A stretch of DNA of 19,830 nt. Source: JBAXTZ01 sp037129925. GTDB lineage: Bacteria; Bacillota; Negativicutes; JBAXTZ01. The notes beneath the pieces were generated by a model, which was given only the letters and a program-made list of their open reading frames with translations, was not told where the DNA came from and did no database searches. The translations under genes and the position numbers were made by a program. This document shows, in pieces, positions 1 to 6,276 of the stretch (its first letter is position 1; each line of letters begins with the position of its first letter). The stretch spans positions 1 through 19,830 of the forward strand of contig JBAXTZ010000048.1 of the NCBI GenBank assembly GCA_037129925.1, given 5' to 3'.

Positions 1-56
1 CTGCAGCAGGCTATGTCAGCCACCTGTCTGCCGTTCCGGGGCGTTAATCTCTCTCT

Positions 57-115
57 GGGGTATAGGGTATCGGATTTGGGATATGGGGTTTTCCCATTCC
101 CTAAGCCCTGAATCC
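57..115. repeat. G/C-skewed imperfect inverted repeat
   Basis: A G-rich run is followed by a C-rich run. GGGA and ATGGG (78-81, 83-87) pair with CCCAT and TCCC (93-97, 98-101), giving nine pairs with one bulged T and a short T-rich loop. GGATT (72-76) can pair with AATCC (111-115). There is no T-run on either strand, so it does not look like an intrinsic terminator. It may be a small dispersed intergenic repeat or the 3' end of the RNA candidate next to it. Bases 1-56 show nothing I can assign. Confidence 0.4.
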
Positions 116-133
116 TAATCCCTGATCTAAGAT

Positions 134-629
134 TGTCGCAACACTCTTATTCCACACAACCCGACCACTTTCGTAGCCCAGCTTTTTCTGTAGAACCAAG
201 GCGCACGCCGCTCTCGCGGTCCGTGTCAGCCTTCGACGTTACTATCTCAAGTCTCGTCGGTGTTGCCGCCTCGCTTTGTTTTGTAAACTTGCGTCAACTC
301 AACCGAGGTCTTTACCTGTCGCTGCACTCCGGTTTCTTTACCCGAACTGCGCTTCGCACCTTCAGCCTACGTTTCTCGTCTGCCGGTGGTTGCAGGCTCC
401 CTTCCCCGTTCGCTGCCGTTCTCGCTTTGGTAGAATCGGCGCTACTGTTAATCGATGCCGTTGCTTAGGTCATCTTAAACCGTTGCGCTTAACCAAGCTC
501 TTCAACGGTAACAGTTGCGGGGCGGATACTTCCAGCGAACAGCTCACAAACACAAGGTTCATAAGGCTTCAACCCGCTGGTCGGCTCTCTGGTTTTCAGT
601 TACTGTTAGCAACCTGTCCCTGAGGGCGA
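134..629 (-). ncRNA. candidate large structured noncoding RNA (unassigned family)
   Basis: No minus-strand reading frame of useful length exists here, yet the minus strand folds well by eye. Visible helices in plus coordinates are: ACCGTTG 479-485 with CAACGGT 503-509, capped by GCTT/AAGC 487-490/495-498; an enclosing helix 440-450 with 509-519, ten pairs and one A-A mismatch; AGCCT/AGGCT 364-368/394-398; AGGT/ACCT 306-309/314-317 with a four-base loop; and a long hairpin 200-231 capped by CCGC-GAGA-GCGG (208-219), a GNRA tetraloop on the minus strand. A sigma-A promoter at 635-663 points into it. It is not RNase P RNA, tmRNA, SRP RNA or 6S RNA by any motif I know. Size and density of helices recall the ornate large RNAs (OLE, ROOL, GOLLD), but I cannot match it to one. 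The 3' end is uncertain and could extend past the window edge. Confidence 0.45.
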
Positions 630-634
630 AGAGT

Positions 635-663
635 ATTGTATCATGGCAATCAATATCCGTCAA
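635..663 (-). promoter_or_regulatory. sigma-A promoter of the structured RNA candidate
   Basis: On the minus strand TTGACG (658-663) is followed by a 17-base spacer and TACAAT (635-640), one mismatch from consensus in each box. Transcription would start near 628 and run leftward into the structured region. No start codon with a ribosome binding site follows it. Confidence 0.6.
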
Positions 664-773
664 GGGGGTAAGCGCAAATAATTGGAATTATTTTTCGAAG
701 GCACTGGATAATCCTTGTGTGTACGCGTGTGCTACAATAATATATTCTGCGTTCCACAATCTGCACATTCTTA

Positions 774-824
774 CACTTTTGTTAACTTATTCGCAGGATT
801 AACTCGCACTTTCGTCAACTTATT
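774..824. repeat. direct repeat pair A (two 18-bp units, 33-bp period)
   Basis: CACTTTTGTTAACTTATT (774-791) recurs as CACTTTCGTCAACTTATT (807-824), 16 of 18 identical. The 33-bp period is close to three helical turns. It lies 110-165 bp upstream of the minus-strand promoter at 635-663. Confidence 0.6.
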
Positions 825-843
825 GTCGTTTCAGTGTGCCAAT

Positions 844-902
844 CACATTTTACAAACGAGTTTCGTGATTATTTACACATTTTACAAACGAGTTTTGTGA
901 TT
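844..902. repeat. direct repeat pair B (two 27-bp units, 32-bp period)
   Basis: Two 27-bp units, 844-870 and 876-902, differ at a single base. Each starts CACATTTTACAAACGAGTTT and ends GTGATT; the first unit is preceded by AA-T so that AATCAC can pair with its own GTGATT, and AAAC-GA-GTTT is a small internal dyad. Unit A of the neighbouring pair begins similarly (CACTTTT). Together the four units look like an operator or iteron array. The rest of 664-995 is AT-rich with nothing else I can identify, and I see no clear terminator after the operon that ends at 996. Confidence 0.65.
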
Positions 903-995
903 GACAGCAATTTTCAACAGCGATTAGCTTCGGGTAATATTGACATTACTCAGCGATGCGTAATTTGAAAACTCTTGAAAATTGTCATAAACCTG

Positions 996-2252
996 CTAGC
1001 ATATTGTTTCATTGGTGAAACATTGCATGGTTCCGTCGTTAATTACCGCAACTGACGCTCCGTCCGAATAATCCGCCTCCAGGCTTTTTAATACATCCTC
1101 CCAGCTTTCGATTATTTCCGCATCGTGGCGGTGACAAATCATACCGCAGGTCATATTGTCCGGGTAAGCCATATTTAATATCAACCGGCGCACAAAGTTT
1201 TTGGTTTCGCCGGCTTTGTGTTCATGATACATATTTCCGCCGTAATCCGTTCCCCAGGCGCCGAGCAGATAATGATAGACTTGACCTTCGGGTGCGTCTA
1301 GTAACAGTACGATAACGCCGTCTTTTTTTACAATCTGCGTGGCTAGCACATAGGATATTGCCGATTCACTGGCTTTGGCATAAGAATTGGCGATTACAAT
1401 ATCGTATTTGTCGGTTACGTTCAGGGCGTAGTGCGCCGGGGCATGTTTTACCCCTTCTGCATAAGTATCCTGAGGGCTACCACAGAACAGGTCGGCTATT
1501 CCGCCGCGGTCGTTGATCAAGCAGTCAAACTTGTAGTCTAATTTGCTCAATTCTGCCGCTTGGTTAAACACCGATACCATCGGATTGTGTTTCCAACGAC
1601 CAAAACCGGTCTGCTCGATATCCCTAAACTGGCTTTTGTGAAAATTTTCGATGGTCTCAATTGAGGCGATGCCCGGAACAATCAGCTTTCCGCCGCCCGA
1701 CCAGCCGGCCTGAATGTGGGGAAACATTGATTCAATTCCGATTTTTAAATCACATTGCATGTATTCCCGATTGAGAAATATTTCCACGCCCTCCCGGGAA
1801 ACTCCGGCTTTGAGATTGTTATTCTTATTGAAGGCATCGTGATTGTACACGCTAAACCTTCGGACAATATCCGCGCCAAGCTTTTTTCGGGCGTGTGACA
1901 TATCATAGGTCCCGTGGCTGCCTAATGCCCAAACGAATCGGATATGCTCATCAGTGATTCCGGCGTTGTTCAGCACTTCAATTACGCCGGGCACTATTTC
2001 ATAGGTTGGTGTAGCTCTGGTCATATCATCAAAAACAATGACTGCTTCTTTTTTTTCGGCAGCCAGCGCTGCCAGCGTCGGACCCTGCTGCGGATTGTTT
2101 ATCAGGTTAGTAATTTTTTCAAGGGACAGTCCGGGTTTCAGATGTCCGGCCGGAATGAGTTTTTCAACATTCCACCGGTTGGGAAAACAAAGCTCCCTCG
2201 GCGTGTTTTCATACCAGCGTCTGCTGGGTACACAAACTTTTTTCACAATCAC
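996..2252 (-). CDS. LarA-family nickel-pincer nucleotide racemase/epimerase (DUF2088)
   Basis: About 418 residues, usual for LarA. Lactate racemase LarA interconverts D- and L-lactate with a covalently bound nickel pincer nucleotide, and homologues act on other 2-hydroxy acids. Visible motifs are DDMTRATP, LGSHGTYD, and PHIQAGWSGGGK. Counting from the GTG at 2252, His113, His179, Lys189 and His205 sit at a constant offset of five from the Lactiplantibacillus LarA residues His108, His174, Lys184 and His200, so the cofactor site appears intact. It is the last gene of the operon, right after the dehydratase activator, which suggests it supplies the correct enantiomer. The cofactor genes larB, larC and larE are not in the window. 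A GTG at 2267 is also in frame but lacks a ribosome binding site; GGAAG lies six bases before 2252. Actual substrate unknown. Confidence 0.85.
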   Translation of the reverse strand: MIVKKVCVPSRRWYENTPRELCFPNRWNVEKLIPAGHLKPGLSLEKITNLINNPQQGPTLAALAAEKKEAVIVFDDMTRATPTYEIVPGVIEVLNNAGITDEHIRFVWALGSHGTYDMSHARKKLGADIVRRFSVYNHDAFNKNNNLKAGVSREGVEIFLNREYMQCDLKIGIESMFPHIQAGWSGGGKLIVPGIASIETIENFHKSQFRDIEQTGFGRWKHNPMVSVFNQAAELSKLDYKFDCLINDRGGIADLFCGSPQDTYAEGVKHAPAHYALNVTDKYDIVIANSYAKASESAISYVLATQIVKKDGVIVLLLDAPEGQVYHYLLGAWGTDYGGNMYHEHKAGETKNFVRRLILNMAYPDNMTCGMICHRHDAEIIESWEDVLKSLEADYSDGASVAVINDGTMQCFTNETIC

Positions 2253-2270
2253 ACCACTCTTCCACACAAA

Positions 2271-3044
2271 TCATTTCAAAGACTGGGCATATAGCGCCGC
2301 ACCGATCGCGCCAAATAATTGCGGATAGGACGGCAGCAGCACTTCGCAACTGCCCATCTCCCGGAGCATCTCCACTAAATAGGGATTGTTGGCGACTACC
2401 CCGCCGGTCAGGACAACTGTTCCCTGCAACTGAGCCATGGCGGTCACGCGCTTTAATATCGAATAAAACACGCCTTTGACAAGATTATTAAGCGAAGCGC
2501 CATTTCTGATATAGCCCAGCAACTCGGTACCGGCAAAAACCGTGCAAAAACTGCCCAATTCGATTATTTGATCGGCGGTACGAGCGTATTTATCCATCTC
2601 GTCAACCCTTATCCCCAGGCGCTGCGCCATGTCCTCGACAAAGGCACCCGTCCCGGCAGCACACTTGCGATTCATAACAAAATTGACCCGCTTGCCGTTG
2701 GAGTCCAGCACAATCACTTTGTTATCCTGTCCGCCAATATCGACAATCGTAACCGCGCTGTGATATTTTTCAAATACGGCTTTGGAATGACAACTGATTT
2801 CGCTCACAGTATTATTACTGAACGAAACGTTATCTCTGCCGTAACCAGTCGATGTACAACGGATAACATCATCCATGCTGCACTCGGACATATTCAGGGC
2901 AGAACGAGTCGCCGCTTGGGCGGCCTGTTCAAAATCAGTACCGGTACGCACAATATGATACCCGAGCAGTTGTTTGTCTTCCGACAAAACAGCACTTTTG
3001 CAATATGTCGAACCTACATCAACGCCCAAATATACTTTCCCCAC
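2271..3044 (-). CDS. 2-hydroxyacyl-CoA dehydratase activator (ASKHA ATPase, HgdC/YjiL-like)
   Basis: 257 residues, matching the archerase family (HgdC, HadI, FldI, E. coli YjiL about 255). These are homodimeric ATPases with one [4Fe-4S] cluster bridged by two Cys from each subunit. They inject one low-potential electron into the dehydratase at the cost of ATP. The first phosphate loop is GVDVGSTYCKSAV (residues 7-19), the second is DIGGQDNKV (102-110), and the cluster ligands are Cys128 in NRKCAAGTGAF and Cys167 in GSFCTVFAGTE, both at the expected places. The start is GTG at 3044, with AAGGAA lying inside the end of the preceding gene; the two genes are three bases apart, so translation is probably coupled. 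Confidence 0.93.
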   Translation of the reverse strand: MGKVYLGVDVGSTYCKSAVLSEDKQLLGYHIVRTGTDFEQAAQAATRSALNMSECSMDDVIRCTSTGYGRDNVSFSNNTVSEISCHSKAVFEKYHSAVTIVDIGGQDNKVIVLDSNGKRVNFVMNRKCAAGTGAFVEDMAQRLGIRVDEMDKYARTADQIIELGSFCTVFAGTELLGYIRNGASLNNLVKGVFYSILKRVTAMAQLQGTVVLTGGVVANNPYLVEMLREMGSCEVLLPSYPQLFGAIGAALYAQSLK

Positions 3045-3047
3045 AGC

Positions 3048-4286
3048 TTAAATTCCTTCCATATCTTCAACAAGCGCTTCGATCTTGGTGCGGGTCTGCT
3101 CCTCAGAATAACAGCGCAAATCATTCAAATCCCCGTCAATTACGATATAAGGAATTTTGTTTTGCTGGTTTAGCCTGATTGGCAATCCATAGCGATTTTC
3201 GCTGGAATACGGGCAAGTCCAGGCATCGTGATAAATTATTCCGGTAACACCAAACTGGTCAAAAAATCGTTGCAGCACCCGTCCTTTACGTTCAGCGCTA
3301 CCGCCGATATATAATTCAGAATATACCTTACCCAAGCTCTCAAAAGGCTGCTCACCGTCAAGGTCGTTAAACATCCAGGAACTGCAATATGTTGATGCTA
3401 CGACATTTGTTTTCAGGTTGCCAAATATTTTTGACAGCGCGCCGATTTTGCCCCATACCGGAATTCCCGTCCAGAACAAGCGATGTTTTTCACCCTCAAC
3501 TGCCGCCGTTTTGTTTGCAACCAACCCTTCCAGTTCCTTGAGCAATTCCACATAATAATCATTGGCGGCAGCCATGCCGCGCATAACAACTGCCGGTCCC
3601 ATATGAATACAGGAATCAAAAAAAGTCCAGGGAGCAGGGGTGTTGCTATTGATACCAAGGCATTTACTCCATAATTCCGAAGTGCGTTTGGAGTTGGCAA
3701 CCACCTGTTGAAATGCCGACATGTCAAGTTTGCGTCCGGCGATTTTTTCCAGTTGTTCGGCGATTACCCGCAATTGGCGACAAGCCTCTTTGTGCAGATA
3801 AGGATTATCGTCATCAGTTAGATCGCGGGGAATATGCATCCCCAATACCGGTACTGCAAACTGCTTGCCGTACCACTCGAACCAATCCTGTACATCACGG
3901 CATTGACCAGTGTTGTAAACCAAAACATCCGGTTTCGGCACAGCTTTGAAGCCGTAAGCTTCGGTAAGTGGTGTGGTTTTGTTGACGAAGGCGCCGACAT
4001 CACTGGTCATATATGAGCAATCAGTCGGTTTGTAGCCCAACGCCGTCGCCGAATCGATAAGATTAGTCGATAGCCGTTTCGCGCCCAGCATCGCTCCATG
4101 GTTTTCCGGGAAAAATACCAAAAATCCCATTCCCCGCAGCAATTCCGCAGGTCCGACGCTGGTACACCAGGCTACTTTTTTCGTCTTGCTTTCCTCGTTT
4201 TCCTTCAATTCCCGGAAATAGTCTTCCATAATCTTGTTCATAAGACCGGATGACTTTATATCTTTACGTTTAAAATTATCAGCCAT
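3048..4286 (-). CDS. 2-hydroxyacyl-CoA dehydratase subunit D / HgdB-BcrC family protein (YjiM-like)
   Basis: 412 residues. Members bind a [4Fe-4S] cluster and use one electron from the activator to remove the 2-hydroxyl of a 2-hydroxyacyl-CoA, or to reduce related substrates. Cys90 (PTDCSYM), Cys129 (NTGQCRD) and Cys358 (AWTCPYS) fit the three family cluster ligands. Cys41 (VAWCTS), Cys226 and Cys301 (STYCSSW) are additional. Classical dehydratases need two different subunits, but only one is encoded here, as in E. coli yjiM-yjiL. It may be a homodimer or belong to the double-cubane [8Fe-9S] branch. The ATG at 4286 has GGAGG five bases upstream; an in-frame TTG at 4298 overlaps that site and is rejected. 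Neighbours on both sides support CoA-ester chemistry. Confidence 0.85.
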   Translation of the reverse strand: MADNFKRKDIKSSGLMNKIMEDYFRELKENEESKTKKVAWCTSVGPAELLRGMGFLVFFPENHGAMLGAKRLSTNLIDSATALGYKPTDCSYMTSDVGAFVNKTTPLTEAYGFKAVPKPDVLVYNTGQCRDVQDWFEWYGKQFAVPVLGMHIPRDLTDDDNPYLHKEACRQLRVIAEQLEKIAGRKLDMSAFQQVVANSKRTSELWSKCLGINSNTPAPWTFFDSCIHMGPAVVMRGMAAANDYYVELLKELEGLVANKTAAVEGEKHRLFWTGIPVWGKIGALSKIFGNLKTNVVASTYCSSWMFNDLDGEQPFESLGKVYSELYIGGSAERKGRVLQRFFDQFGVTGIIYHDAWTCPYSSENRYGLPIRLNQQNKIPYIVIDGDLNDLRCYSEEQTRTKIEALVEDMEGI

Positions 4287-4313
4287 ATTTACCTCCAAAG
4301 TTATCGAACGCCT

Positions 4314-5462
4314 TTATTTATTGCCGCCAAATTCTGCAGCGATATTGGCATTATGCTCACCTAGATAGGGCGGACGCGGGCGCTGTTCAAGAACCGGATA
4401 GCCGCTTAATTTAACCGGATTCCCGACAAATGTACCATTACCGGACGGAATTAACATTTTTCTAAACCAAACCTGTTCATAGTTTGTCATGTCGGCAATC
4501 GAGTTTACTTTTGAACAGGGAATGCCGGCAGTATGCATTTTTTCCACCCAGAAATCAGCGCTGTATTCACCAAGCAATGCTTCAAATTCCTGTCGGAACT
4601 GGTCTTTGTTTTTATTTAGTTCGCCGGGAAACTTAAATTCCGGCCGTTCCAGCCATTCAAGCTTTCCGATAACCGTCAGCAATTCCTGATAGAGTTTGGG
4701 CGAGGCCACACATAAGGCAATTTCGGTATCTTGACACATAAAGGTGCCAAACGGCTGAATTGACGGATTATCATTCCCGTGCTTAATTGGCGTTTGCTTG
4801 GTAATAAAATACTCGCCAATCGGCTCCGGAAGCAACGTCAGCATACAGTCGAGCATCGCGGTGTCGATATGACAGCCGGCACCGCTACGCTCGCGGTTAT
4901 ACAAGGCCAGCATGATGCTGGCAAAACTGTAAACCCCGGCTTCAATATCGGCGATGGATGTTCCGGCGCGGGTGGAACGTCCGCCCGGAAAGCCGGTGAC
5001 ACTCATAAACCCGGAATCCGCCTGAACTATCGTGTCATACGCAGGCGCCTGGCTGATCGGGCCGTTCTGACCAAAACCGGAAATTGACGCATATACCAGC
5101 CGCGGATTAAGCAGTTGCACAGCGTCGTAGCCGATTCCCAGTTTTTCGGCCACTCCCGGCCGGTAGTTTTCAACTAAAATATCGGCTTTCCGGATAATGT
5201 TTCGTACAAATTCCAAGTCGGCAGTATTTTTTAGATTAGCTGTTATGCTTTCCTTGCCGCCATTAAAAGCTGAAAAATCTTTGCTGAATTCCTTGTCAAC
5301 AAACATTCCTGCCATGCGTGTCGGATCCCCAGCCGGAGTTTCAACCTTGATAACCCTGGCACCGTTATCTCTTAACAGCTGTGTGCAGCTCGGACCACTG
5401 ACAAACATGGTAAAGTCAACAACCAGCAGCCCGCTCAACGGGCCATTTTTGTGTTCAGTCAT
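4314..5462 (-). CDS. family III CoA-transferase (CaiB/BaiF, HadA/FldA-like)
   Basis: 382 residues. Family III CoA-transferases move CoA between carboxylates through an enzyme-bound aspartyl-CoA mixed anhydride. The N-terminal block LLVVDFTMFVSGPSCTQLL and GARVIKVETPAGDPTR is typical. Asp172 in SIADIEAG is at the position of the catalytic Asp169 of formyl-CoA transferase; GFGQNGP (129-135) and the NYRPGVAEKLG block (99-109) are also family hallmarks. HadA and FldA, which load (R)-2-hydroxy acids onto CoA for dehydration, are in this family. First gene of the operon: ATG with AAGGAG seven bases upstream, and the dehydratase gene starts 27 bases after its stop. Substrate is not readable from sequence. 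Confidence 0.9.
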   Translation of the reverse strand: MTEHKNGPLSGLLVVDFTMFVSGPSCTQLLRDNGARVIKVETPAGDPTRMAGMFVDKEFSKDFSAFNGGKESITANLKNTADLEFVRNIIRKADILVENYRPGVAEKLGIGYDAVQLLNPRLVYASISGFGQNGPISQAPAYDTIVQADSGFMSVTGFPGGRSTRAGTSIADIEAGVYSFASIMLALYNRERSGAGCHIDTAMLDCMLTLLPEPIGEYFITKQTPIKHGNDNPSIQPFGTFMCQDTEIALCVASPKLYQELLTVIGKLEWLERPEFKFPGELNKNKDQFRQEFEALLGEYSADFWVEKMHTAGIPCSKVNSIADMTNYEQVWFRKMLIPSGNGTFVGNPVKLSGYPVLEQRPRPPYLGEHNANIAAEFGGNK

Positions 5463-5687
5463 AACATTGCTCCTTTTGCTGGTCGCTGTAGCTTACCAGT
5501 TAAGCAGAATTGTTGTGTTGGCATAGCGCCCGCATAAATCCTGTTGATAGTATTCGACGCGAAACTGAATAATCCTGCAAATGGTCAAATGTTAATTGCA
5601 ACTTCAGGTATTCGATAGATAGTAGTCATCTGGATTCCACAAGCTGCACAGCCTTAATATTGAAGTCAAACGGAATTCTATTGGCAA
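5463..5687. other. leader region upstream of the CoA-transferase operon
   Basis: About 225 bases between the ridA terminator and the CoA-transferase start. No gene and no convincing sigma-A promoter on the minus strand. The heptamer-like string TCGAATAC occurs twice on the minus strand (near 5549-5557 and 5607-5617). The downstream copy reads CGAATACTATC (5546-5556) with GGATTATT (5568-5575) ahead of it, which could be a promoter for an alternative, perhaps sporulation, sigma factor, but this is a guess. No riboswitch recognised. Confidence 0.25.
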
Positions 5688-5720
5688 AGAAAAAACCGCC
5701 CGGCAATTAAGCAAGCGGTT
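5688..5720 (-). terminator. intrinsic terminator after ridA
   Basis: On the minus strand AACCGC (5715-5720) pairs with GCGGTT (5694-5699) across a loop containing a smaller TTGC/GC pairing, followed by a run of T. It lies about 45 bases after the ridA stop and separates it from the CoA-transferase operon. Confidence 0.8.
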
Positions 5721-5765
5721 CTGTTATTTATTTACTCGATTACTTGTTAACTTGACTACTAAGTG

Positions 5766-6140
5766 CTAGCAGGCGGCGATTACATCGATTTCGACGAATA
5801 CGTCACGCGGCAGACGGGCCACTTCTACGCAGAAGCGAGCCGGTGGGTTTTCCGGGAAATACTCGGCATAGATCGCGTTGATTTTGGCGAAGTCGTTCAT
5901 ATCTTTAATGAACACACCGCATTTTACTACGTTTGCAAAAGTACAACCGGCTTCGGTCAGAATGGCTTTCAGGCTATCCATAACCCGGCGGGTTTGTGCT
6001 TCAACGCCTTCGACGATTTGCATTGTAGCCGGGTCAAACGGCACCTGACCGCTGACGAATAAGAAACCGTTGGCTTTTACTGCTTGCGAATAAGGTCCGA
6101 TTGCTGCCGGAGCTCCGGTAGTGTTGATGATTTGTTTCAT
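5766..6140 (-). CDS. ridA: RidA family enamine/imine deaminase
   Basis: 124 residues, the standard RidA length. RidA is a cytosolic homotrimer that hydrolyses reactive 2-aminoacrylate and related enamines released by PLP enzymes. Visible hallmarks: GPYSQAV near residues 15-21, FVSGQVPFDP (28-37), the substrate-binding Arg102 in ARFCVEVARLP, and Glu117 in VEIDVIA, matching E. coli Arg105 and Glu120. The frame stays open further upstream, but ATG at 6140 has AAGGAG at a normal distance and starts exactly where the family starts. It has its own promoter in the end of the HAD gene and its own terminator, so it can be expressed separately from the genes upstream. Confidence 0.95.
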   Translation of the reverse strand: MKQIINTTGAPAAIGPYSQAVKANGFLFVSGQVPFDPATMQIVEGVEAQTRRVMDSLKAILTEAGCTFANVVKCGVFIKDMNDFAKINAIYAEYFPENPPARFCVEVARLPRDVFVEIDVIAAC

Positions 6141-6154
6141 GTTTTTTACTCCTT

Positions 6155-6207
6155 TTTGCCTTTCAAGGCTATTTGTCAGTATTTTCTTCATAACTGACGG
6201 CTGTTTT
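6155..6207 (-). promoter_or_regulatory. two small hairpins in the ridA leader
   Basis: In the roughly 100-base leader of ridA the minus strand carries GTCAGT and ACTGAC separated by 13 bases, then GCCTT-GA-AAGGC immediately before the AAGGAG site. The second hairpin could modulate ribosome access. No known riboswitch class fits and there is no T-run. Confidence 0.3.
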
Positions 6208-6246
6208 AAAAGTGCTAATCTGTTGCGCTCTTTCAACCGCCTTCGT

Positions 6247-6276
6247 ATTATACTACAAACCGTCGGCTTCTTTCAA
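6247..6276 (-). promoter_or_regulatory. ridA promoter inside the end of the HAD gene
   Basis: Minus strand TTGAAA (6271-6276), 18-base spacer, TATAAT (6247-6252). The -35 box and spacer overlap the last codons of the HAD phosphatase gene and the -10 box follows its stop. A start near 6240 gives a leader of about 100 bases before ridA. Confidence 0.7.

Noticed and set aside
134..629. Group II intron or ribozyme reading of the structured region
   Set aside because: A stretch CGCAAGTTTAC recalls one intron segment, but no GTGCG-type 5' end, domain V hairpin or reverse transcriptase was found.
133..900. Several overlapping plus-strand reading frames of 60-115 codons
   Set aside because: No ribosome binding sites, Ser/Arg/Phe-rich translations without domain features, and overlap of the structured minus-strand region and the repeat array; they are likely chance frames.
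774..902. CRISPR array
   Set aside because: Only four units in two divergent pairs, spacers of 5-15 bases, no cas genes.
2568..3173. 201-codon plus-strand frame opposite the activator gene
   Set aside because: It is antisense to a gene with intact cluster ligands and phosphate loops and has no start signals.
4287..4298. TTG start four codons upstream in the dehydratase gene
   Set aside because: That codon overlaps the GGAGG that serves the ATG at 4286.
5463..5687. Sigma-54 promoter or known riboswitch ahead of the CoA-transferase gene
   Set aside because: No GG-N10-GC core of the right form and no recognisable aptamer motif.
6141..6236. 32-residue N-terminal extension of RidA
   Set aside because: The extension carries the leader hairpins, and ATG at 6140 has an ideal AAGGAG and the family's usual first residues.
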